From contig JAJFUH010000226.1 in the NCBI GenBank assembly GCA_021372535.1, positions 1 through 24,946 of the forward strand: 24,946 nt of DNA. Reading direction: 5' to 3'. Origin of the DNA: a bacterium. Its GTDB lineage: Bacteria; Latescibacterota; Latescibacteria; Latescibacterales; Latescibacteraceae. Made by a program: the position numbers and the translations under genes. Each line of letters starts with the position of its first letter. Position 1 is the stretch's first letter. The notes under the pieces are model-generated. The model worked only from the letters and a program-made list of their open reading frames with translations, did not search any database and was not told the origin of the DNA. Shown one piece after another: positions 1 to 6,048 of the stretch.

Positions 1-89
1 TACGTTCGCCTGATTCAACGGGCATATGGAAGCCATGTTCTTCATGACCGGCTCTGTTACCCGGCATGAGTGTTCCAGGGAGGTGCTTT

Positions 90-2225
90 ATGGTTCGATT
101 GATGACAGTTGTGAGTGTGTTCTGTATGGCGCTCTGTCTCATGGGTATGCCCGGTGCTGCCGAAATGGTGACGACACGCTGGGGAGGCGACGCGGCAGCA
201 GTGTATGAAGAGGGCTTCATGCACATGCTCATGAAACATCAGGGCGGCGGAGTGAGCCTGTTCAACATGGATCTCGTCGAGAATGATGCCCCCGGCGCCG
301 GGTTCAGCGAAAAAGGAGTGAGCAATGACTCCATCTGGGGAAAAAACCGCGCCCGGAAGATTTTCAATCTCGATGACCCGCGCGCCCACGGCGCATGGCT
401 CGTAATCTATGTAAGCCGTCAGGGGAAAACCCCGCTCAGGTTTACGGTGAACGGCAGGCAGGGACAGTTCGACAACTGGGACCCCCGTACAAGCCATGAG
501 AATTACCGCTGGACACGGTTTCCCGTGGATGCGCTCAAGAAAGGCCGCAACGTAGTCGATTTCTTCTGCCCCGAAGCTGCCGCCGAGGAAGAAGGGTGGT
601 CGATCCAGATAGCGCGCGCCGATGAGTTCGAAGCAGGCGGCGGCGACCCGGCCAATGTCGGCAAGACGTCGTTCAAATCTGCCGATGGCGGCGAATCATG
701 GAAGGAAAGCCCCTTCGGGCCGCTCGGTCAGACACGAGCAGAGTATACCATCCGGATCAGCCTCGACCGGTTCGTGAAAACGGGCTGGCTTGCATCGCCG
801 GTCATCGACCTGTGGAAAGGCGATTCCGGCGAGCTCATCGTTCCTCTCCGCACGCTCAAGAAAACACGGATTGCCATTCAGTCCGCTGTGCCGGCCGGCA
901 GTTCCATCGAATACTACATGCGCCGCGGAACCGCTCCGGGGCCTTCTTCGGATGCATGGGAACCATACGAGCTTATCGGAACCGGCGCTTCGGTGAATGC
1001 CGAGTTTGCCGAAGCCGATATCAACAGACGGTACATTCAGCTCCGCGCCGTACTCAAAACGGACAATCCGCTCGAAAGCCCCGTTGTACGGTCGATGAAA
1101 GTCGATGCCGAGCTTCTCGAGCTCGTCCCGCTCCACAAGAATCTCTATATCCTCGACTGCTGCAATCCCCCTGTTCAATACTCCTCGATCGACTGGGAGT
1201 GGGAAAAATGGGACAGGCCCGAATTCGCCGAGCTGAAAGCCCGTGAAAACCTCGACGAGCTTGTGGACGGCAGCCGCACCGAGTTCAATGCCCAGGTCAG
1301 GCTGCTCGACCATGTCACGAAACGGTGGCGTCACGGCAGCCCGCAGCCCGAATATCCCGGCTGGGACGCCAAAAGCATCCTCGACCGTATCGACAAGAAC
1401 GGCGGCGGCGGTATGTGCATCCAGTTCAACAACGCCCTCGGCGGGCTGTGCATGGCGTATGGCTGGCAGGCGCGGCTGGTGAACTGCATCGGCCACGAGA
1501 TCATCGAGGTGTGGAACGACGAGTTCGCCAAGTGGATATTCCTGGATGCCGATTACACTGACCACTACAACTACGACATCACGAACGGCGAGCCCCAGAG
1601 TATGCTCGATCTCCATCGTAAATTCCTCGATTACTATTTTCCCGACCGTCCCATTGACTGGATGACCGATACGATCAACTGGATGCCCCTCCGCGAAAAC
1701 GATCCTCCGCCGGTCAAACGCGGTTCGCTCACCAACCACAAAAACGTGCAGCTCTCGGGATTCATCAACGCCGCGTTCATGCGCGTCGTTCCCCGGAACA
1801 ACTGGTACGAGAAGCCGTATCCGCGCCCGCTCAATCACGGGCTCACCCAGTGGCCGTGGGACGGCTATGTGAACTGGTACGACGACCGGACGCCGCCCAA
1901 ACGTCAGTATTCGTGGTTCACCGACCGACCTCGCGACCTGTGGCCCGATCTTAACACCGTCCACATCGATGCGACATCGAGCTTCGGCAGCGACCGTCTC
2001 TTCCTCCGGTTCGAGACCTATACACCCAATTTCAGCCATTTCGAGGTGAATGCCGATGACACCGGCTGGAAAAAGGTCGGGACCGACCGGTGGGTATGGT
2101 TCCTCCAGTCGGGCAGGAACACCCTCCGCGTCCGTGCGGTGAGCAAAGCCGGTGTCTGCGGAAAGCCGTCGGAAATCGTTCTCAACCACGCCGACTCGTA
2201 CCTCGGCGCGTTCATGGACGAGTGA
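90..2225 (+). CDS. Secreted transglutaminase-like protein
   Basis: The 711-residue protein starts with a signal peptide (hydrophobic residues about 4-20, likely cut after GAA near residue 24). I chose the ATG at 90 over the in-frame ATG at 66 because AGGGAGG lies six bases upstream. Residues about 35-330 look like beta-rich domains. Residues about 435-490 carry a transglutaminase-like core: Cys443 (GGMCIQF), His469 (CIGHEIIEVW) and Asp486 or Asp488 (FLDADY) in the expected Cys-His-Asp order. Residues about 630-711 look like an Ig-like beta domain. Such cores act as cysteine peptidases or cross-linking enzymes, usually in the periplasm or outside the cell. The substrate is unknown. It appears to be a single-gene unit, since 394 bases separate it from the next gene. 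The triad is read from motif order, not from an alignment. Confidence 0.75.
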   Translation: MVRLMTVVSVFCMALCLMGMPGAAEMVTTRWGGDAAAVYEEGFMHMLMKHQGGGVSLFNMDLVENDAPGAGFSEKGVSNDSIWGKNRARKIFNLDDPRAHGAWLVIYVSRQGKTPLRFTVNGRQGQFDNWDPRTSHENYRWTRFPVDALKKGRNVVDFFCPEAAAEEEGWSIQIARADEFEAGGGDPANVGKTSFKSADGGESWKESPFGPLGQTRAEYTIRISLDRFVKTGWLASPVIDLWKGDSGELIVPLRTLKKTRIAIQSAVPAGSSIEYYMRRGTAPGPSSDAWEPYELIGTGASVNAEFAEADINRRYIQLRAVLKTDNPLESPVVRSMKVDAELLELVPLHKNLYILDCCNPPVQYSSIDWEWEKWDRPEFAELKARENLDELVDGSRTEFNAQVRLLDHVTKRWRHGSPQPEYPGWDAKSILDRIDKNGGGGMCIQFNNALGGLCMAYGWQARLVNCIGHEIIEVWNDEFAKWIFLDADYTDHYNYDITNGEPQSMLDLHRKFLDYYFPDRPIDWMTDTINWMPLRENDPPPVKRGSLTNHKNVQLSGFINAAFMRVVPRNNWYEKPYPRPLNHGLTQWPWDGYVNWYDDRTPPKRQYSWFTDRPRDLWPDLNTVHIDATSSFGSDRLFLRFETYTPNFSHFEVNADDTGWKKVGTDRWVWFLQSGRNTLRVRAVSKAGVCGKPSEIVLNHADSYLGAFMDE

Positions 2226-2404
2226 CCGGGTGGCGTGTGTTTTATTGCTTCGGCGATTAAACAGTGATATCGGATGACGTCATGCCGAACTTGTTTCGGC
2301 ATCTATTCCTGCTATTGGTATCATTATTTATCCGCCGGAGCAATAACCACAAAGTCACGAAGTCACGAAGGGAATAGGTATTTATAAATATTTACCTTAG
2401 TGTC
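2226..2404. other. Intergenic region with hairpin and 8-bp tandem repeat
   Basis: No gene is visible. An 8-bp-stem hairpin (ATGCCGAA, loop, TTCGGCAT) lies at 2282-2302, 57 bases after the stop of the transglutaminase-like gene, and overlaps a TGACGTCA palindrome at 2275-2282. No T-run follows, so it is not a classic intrinsic terminator. Two exact tandem copies of AAGTCACG occur at 2352-2367. A TATAAAT at 2383-2389 could be a -10 box for the cupin gene, but no convincing -35 box accompanies it. Confidence 0.5.
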
Positions 2405-2554
2405 TTAGGAGGGCTGTGAAAAAGTATATTTTTCACGAGCCCGATAATGAAATGTATTGTTTTGTTGCTGTCAAGGGCATGTAAATCGGCACTTCGTGCC
2501 GACCCTTGACAGCTTATATCCACACTTACAGACTTTATCACAAGACTTTTAGAG
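2405..2554 (+). repeat. Structured dispersed repeat, copy 1 (cupin leader side)
   Basis: This 150-bp element matches the reverse complement of 5645-5820 almost throughout. Hairpin I at 2411-2442 pairs GGGCT and GTGAAAAA with TTTTTCAC and AGCCC around a TATA centre. Hairpin II has an 11-bp outer stem (GCTGTCAAGGG at 2467-2477 with CCCTTGACAGC at 2503-2513) enclosing an inner TCGGCAC/GTGCCGA stem at 2486-2502. The conserved tail runs through GACTTTATCACAAGACTT. It ends about 65 bases before the cupin start codon and has the same orientation to that gene as copy 2 has to the AsmA gene. Confidence 0.9.
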
Positions 2555-2619
2555 TCTTTGTGGTTCTCTATTTTTATTGTTTTATATCGATTGTGAACCA
2601 AAACAGAAAAGGAGCATAC

Positions 2620-3033
2620 ATGTCATCCGATATTCTGACCATCAAAGGCCGCAGCGAAACGGGGTATGGCATCTGCATCGATTCCGCCGAAAGCTGGATT
2701 GTGGCGATCAACAACGGCGGTCCTGACTCCGACCCCTCGAATATTGCCTTTTTCGGCGCGCACCCCAATACGGATGAGACTTTCATCCTCGTGACCGGGA
2801 AAGCCTGCATCGCCACCGCTCCCCATGACAATCCGGCGGGATTCAGCGTTATCCCTATGGAGACGGGTGTCTGCTATAACGTCCGACGCCGCACATGGCA
2901 TTCGGTGATGATGCTTCCCGGCTCGAAGGTGGCCATCTGCGAAAACCGCGATCCCGTTGGCGACCGTCACACCCTCGGTACCGAAGACCGCGCACGGCTC
3001 GTAAAAGAGGCGATGGCGATATTGAAGGGGTGA
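2620..3033 (+). CDS. Small single-domain cupin protein
   Basis: The 137-residue protein starts at the ATG at 2620, preceded by AAAGGAG; the upstream in-frame extension runs into the repeat element and is not credible. A first cupin motif is visible as H48-x3-D52-E53-x6-G (HPNTDETF), and a second-motif histidine is H94 (RRRTWHSV). This is a typical one-barrel cupin, distantly like ureidoglycolate-lyase or dioxygenase cupins, probably metal-binding and cytoplasmic because no signal peptide is present. The reaction cannot be named. It converges on the AsmA-family gene, and both genes sit inside a long inverted repeat. Its leader contains repeat copy 1. Confidence 0.7.
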   Translation: MSSDILTIKGRSETGYGICIDSAESWIVAINNGGPDSDPSNIAFFGAHPNTDETFILVTGKACIATAPHDNPAGFSVIPMETGVCYNVRRRTWHSVMMLPGSKVAICENRDPVGDRHTLGTEDRARLVKEAMAILKG

Positions 3034-3070
3034 AGGGGGAAAAACATCGATTTTTAAAGCTGTTTTGTTA

Positions 3071-3100
3071 TTCCCCTCTCCTGGTTTCAGGAGAGGGGAA
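3071..3100. terminator. Hairpin between convergent genes, possible terminator
   Basis: A perfect 13-bp stem with a four-base loop (TTCCCCTCTCCTG / CAGGAGAGGGGAA, loop GTTT) lies midway between the convergent cupin and AsmA stops. Position and strength favour a bidirectional transcription barrier. The lack of a clear T-run on either strand means it could instead be another dispersed palindromic repeat. Confidence 0.45.
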
Positions 3101-3174
3101 AGGAGCGAGGGTAAAAAGTGCTCGAATAACATGATACATTTCTTCGGAACAGAGAGGCACCAAACGGGGATTTA

Positions 3175-5634
3175 TCACTTGAACAGTTTCTTGAGCAGTT
3201 TTTTCCCTTCCTTTTTGAGATTCTCGTCCTGCTTGTCGAGCATTTTGTTTGCCTCATCGAGGAGCTTGTCCTTCGCTTTTGCCTTTGCCTGCGAGGTGTC
3301 GATGGCAAAGGATGGCGACTTGAGGGTTCCGCCGGTCTTGATGAGTATCACCGGTGTTCCCGTTTCGTCCGCAAAAAGATCTGCGAGCTGCCCTATATTG
3401 TTCTTCTTCGCGAGTCCCGCGGCTTTCCCGTTGAGCCTGAACACCATGTCGTAATCGAGCGCCGTGTCGAACCCGACGCTGCCGGTGCATAGAAAAGCTC
3501 CGTACTCCGTGTTCGCCGTAAGGTTGTCGGTAAACACATGCCGGTCGGCGACCCTGAAAGAGGTGGCAATTCTATCGAAATCGACGGTGTCGAAGTTGAG
3601 AAACTTGATCGTGTCCCCGAGCTTCTTCGTGAAATCCCAGTTTTTGATGGAGCCGTTCTCCATCGAGAACATGCCCTGCCCGGTAAGGTTTTTGAGCATC
3701 GAGACAGAATCGAGCCCCGCGCCGCTGAACGAGAGCGAGCTCGACAGGCTCCCGCTGAAGCGATCCTCACTGATACCGAAGAACGACGAGAGGAACGCCC
3801 CGGCCTGGAAACCGGAGAGATCGAATTTCGACTCGTAGGTCGCGTCCCCTTCGGGCGTGAGCTTCAAAGCCGCGTTCCCCGCAAGCGTACCCTTGTACGC
3901 CTGCATGGCAAGGTCGGAGAGCCTGAATACGCCGTCCCTGATACTGACCCTGCCCTGGACGGATTCGCTTATGAGCTTGCCGAAGGTCACCTTTCCGAGC
4001 CTGATCGAGGTTTCGGCGCCGAGATTTGGAGGAATCGGGGCGTTTTTGATCGCCTGCTCCATCTGCCATGGTTTCGGTGTGGGGGTGGTCTTGTCGATGT
4101 AGACCATGTCGACGAGGTCGATGAGTTCCGAGGTCACCGCTCCCCTGAATTCGGCGTACACACCCTTTTTCGGCCATATCAGCACGGGATAGTCGGTGAC
4201 AGTGCCGGTAAAGGCGAGTTCCGAAACTCCCGTTTTGAGGACGATACGGTCGATTGCGACCGAGGACGGCGATAGTGTGATTTTGCCGTCGATGAGCGCC
4301 GGGTGATTGAGCGCCTTGGGTATCCGCACCTCGATTCCCTTGAGGTTCATCCCGCCGGTAATCGCGACAGATTTCGGGTCCGATGGCGGCCCTTTCACCG
4401 TAAGCTTGAATTCCACAGCGCCCTTGAGACCGCTTCCGGCGAGCTGCGGGAGCGCATCGGCGACCTCTCCTATATCGACCGAGCCGTCCGCCGAAACCGC
4501 AAGCGAAGGCTTCCCGGCGTAATCGGCGATCGTTCCGGAGAGCGCGAACCGTGAGCCTCCTATTCGTGTCCTGATGTCCCTGAGAAAAATGTCTTTTTCG
4601 GTGAAGGCGATGCGGCACATGATTTCGTCGATGCTCTTCGGCAGACCCTTGTAGGACAGGCTCATGGAATCGACATCGAGATTTCCCTCGAACGTGATAA
4701 CAGGTTTCGCGGGGGCGGTATCGACCAGACCTTTGACCGAAAGCGCATACGTTCCGCGTGCGGTCACCTTGTCTTTCTCCGGGAACACCGCTTTCGGGAT
4801 GAGCGCGAGCATCTTTTCCGCTTCGTGTGTCCCCGTGGACAGCGAGAACGAGACTCTGGTCCAGCCGGTAACGTTCGCCGTAAGAGTTATCGGCATATCG
4901 CCGATTACCATGTCACCCTTCGTGAGCGACAGGTTCCCCGTGGTCAGGTCGCCGGTCACTATATGAACCAAGCTTATACCGAGCCCCTCAATGAGGGGGG
5001 GATTCCCGGATGCTCCGGTGCCGAACGCGATGTCCCCCGCTTTAAGAGCGCCGTCCGCCCGGAGATTTTTCAGGTCTCCGGAAACATCGACCGAGAGCTG
5101 GTAAGAGAGGTCTTTGACCGACAGCAGGGTACCGGCCTTACGGTTGTCGACCGTGATGGCGCCGTCATGGAGAGACAGCGACTTCATGCTTATGGGAAAC
5201 GGCAGCGATGGAGGGCCTGCGGGCGTCGGTTCGGCTTTTTGGGAAGATGACGGCAGGTTTGAAGAGCCGTCCTTCCGGGTAATGAGCGTAACCGCCGGTT
5301 CGTCGATGGTTACGGAGGTTATTTCGATGTTCTTTTTCAGGAGGGCAAAGATATTTATCCGTGCTTTAACCGTTTTGACCGTAAAAAGCTGAGGCTCTCC
5401 CCCGCTGACTGCGCCGACGGTGAAATCGGATACCCTGACTGCCGGCATCCCCGCGAATGACAGGCCGACAGAGCCGACAGTAACCGGCATTTTCAGGGCG
5501 GATGACGCTTCTTTTTCAACGATGGCTCTGATCCGTTCCCCGGGGAACAGCAGAATTGCCAGAATAATGACGATTATAAAGACTCCGGCAAGACCGGCGA
5601 TGATCCAGAGTGCGATTTTCAGATTTTTATTCAT
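3175..5634 (-). CDS. AsmA-family envelope protein
   Basis: The 819-residue protein starts at 5634, with AGAGGA eight bases upstream; an in-frame extension to 5694 only reads into the repeat. Residues about 7-28 form one membrane segment (IALWIIAGLAGVFIIVIILA) with a short positive N-terminus, leaving nearly the whole protein in the periplasm. The rest is long, beta-rich and repetitive, with 'V..V..L....G' patterns. The AsmA-like C-terminal region includes GRVSIRDGVFRLSDL, SGSLSSSLSFSG and the conserved LTGQGMFSMENGSIKNWD. The last 20 residues are Lys-rich. AsmA/TamB/YhdP relatives bridge the periplasm and are implicated in lipid transfer to the outer membrane. A promoter candidate at 5846-5875 would give a leader of roughly 200 nt made mostly of repeat copy 2. 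Confidence 0.85.
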   Translation of the reverse strand: MNKNLKIALWIIAGLAGVFIIVIILAILLFPGERIRAIVEKEASSALKMPVTVGSVGLSFAGMPAVRVSDFTVGAVSGGEPQLFTVKTVKARINIFALLKKNIEITSVTIDEPAVTLITRKDGSSNLPSSSQKAEPTPAGPPSLPFPISMKSLSLHDGAITVDNRKAGTLLSVKDLSYQLSVDVSGDLKNLRADGALKAGDIAFGTGASGNPPLIEGLGISLVHIVTGDLTTGNLSLTKGDMVIGDMPITLTANVTGWTRVSFSLSTGTHEAEKMLALIPKAVFPEKDKVTARGTYALSVKGLVDTAPAKPVITFEGNLDVDSMSLSYKGLPKSIDEIMCRIAFTEKDIFLRDIRTRIGGSRFALSGTIADYAGKPSLAVSADGSVDIGEVADALPQLAGSGLKGAVEFKLTVKGPPSDPKSVAITGGMNLKGIEVRIPKALNHPALIDGKITLSPSSVAIDRIVLKTGVSELAFTGTVTDYPVLIWPKKGVYAEFRGAVTSELIDLVDMVYIDKTTPTPKPWQMEQAIKNAPIPPNLGAETSIRLGKVTFGKLISESVQGRVSIRDGVFRLSDLAMQAYKGTLAGNAALKLTPEGDATYESKFDLSGFQAGAFLSSFFGISEDRFSGSLSSSLSFSGAGLDSVSMLKNLTGQGMFSMENGSIKNWDFTKKLGDTIKFLNFDTVDFDRIATSFRVADRHVFTDNLTANTEYGAFLCTGSVGFDTALDYDMVFRLNGKAAGLAKKNNIGQLADLFADETGTPVILIKTGGTLKSPSFAIDTSQAKAKAKDKLLDEANKMLDKQDENLKKEGKKLLKKLFK

Positions 5635-5644
5635 ACCCGCTGTC

Positions 5645-5820
5645 CTCTTAGAAGTCTTGTGATAAAGTCTGAAAGTGCGGATATAAGCTGTCAAGGGTCG
5701 GCACGAAGTGCCGATCCCCGATTAATGATTCGGGGACAAGCTTACACGCCCTTGACAGCACCGAAACAACACATTTCGTCATGGGGCTCGTGAAAAATAT
5801 ACTTTTTCACAGCCCTCTTA
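5645..5820 (-). repeat. Structured dispersed repeat, copy 2 (AsmA leader)
   Basis: Read on the minus strand, this element matches 2405-2554 from AGAGGGCTGTGAAAAAG to TTTATCACAAGACTT. It differs by scattered substitutions and by a 26-nt insertion (5716-5741) that makes its own hairpin, CCCCGA / TCGGGG with an eight-base loop, inside hairpin II. TAAGAGG occurs at both edges (5814-5820 and 5644-5650 on the minus strand), which may be a target-site duplication or coincidence. It ends about ten bases before the AsmA start and so overlaps or abuts that gene's ribosome binding region. Confidence 0.9.
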
Positions 5821-5845
5821 GTTATTCACATTCTTCACCCTTTAT

Positions 5846-5875
5846 AGTATATTATCTGTTGTTTTGACCGGTCAA
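5846..5875 (-). promoter_or_regulatory. Sigma-70-like promoter for the AsmA gene
   Basis: On the minus strand a TTGACC -35 box (5875-5870) is followed after 18 bases by TATACT (5851-5846). Transcription would begin near 5839, just before repeat copy 2. The -35 box is half of a perfect 12-bp palindrome, TTGACCGGTCAA (5864-5875), which could be an operator. Confidence 0.5.
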
Positions 5876-5895
5876 GTGTTTTCGTGAAACGGTGA

Positions 5896-5924
5896 TTGCA
5901 CTCTCTGCACTTCTCCTGTATATT
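5896..5924 (+). promoter_or_regulatory. Sigma-70-like promoter for the sensor kinase operon
   Basis: TTGCAC (5896-5901) is followed after 17 bases by TATATT (5919-5924). It lies about 125 bases before the kinase GTG and is divergent from the AsmA promoter candidate. Confidence 0.45.
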
Positions 5925-5990
5925 TCGTGGAGAGGCAAGGTTTTACCGGAGAACAAAGGTATATTGCCATGCCTGGTGCATAATAACCGT

Positions 5991-6005
5991 GGAATGAATC
6001 ATTCC
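5991..6005. promoter_or_regulatory. Operator-like palindrome upstream of the kinase gene
   Basis: GGAATGA-A-TCATTCC is a perfect inverted repeat with 7-bp arms around one base. It lies between the predicted promoter and the start codon at 6049. Size and position suit a dimeric regulator site, but no partner protein is indicated. Confidence 0.3.
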
Positions 6006-6048
6006 TGCTTCAGGGCGGTTTTGCGCGGGAATCAGAGAGGGATAAACA

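Noticed and set aside
1-89. Tail of an upstream gene or a promoter in the first 89 bases
   Set aside because: No frame here gives a convincing C-terminus and no -35/-10 pair stands out; the stretch is too short to judge.
696-2189. 497-codon minus-strand open frame opposite the transglutaminase-like gene
   Set aside because: Opposite-strand frames stay open easily in GC-rich genes with strong codon bias. It has no recognisable motif or ribosome site, while the plus strand has a signal peptide and catalytic triad.
2411-2442. Hairpin I of the repeat read as a terminator
   Set aside because: The T-run lies within the stem rather than after it, and the element precedes a gene start.
2506-2619. 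Upstream extension of the cupin reading frame, resembling the upstream extension of the AsmA frame
   Set aside because: The likeness of the two N-termini (MTAYI-T-RLYHKT) comes from translating the shared DNA repeat. Ribosome sites support the later starts at 2620 and 5634.
3071-3100. Classic intrinsic terminator
   Set aside because: The stem is perfect but no T-run follows on either strand; listed only as a possible terminator.
3538-4618. Overlapping frames on both strands inside the AsmA gene
   Set aside because: Composition is Arg/Gly-rich shadow translation without domains, inside a well-supported AsmA-family gene.
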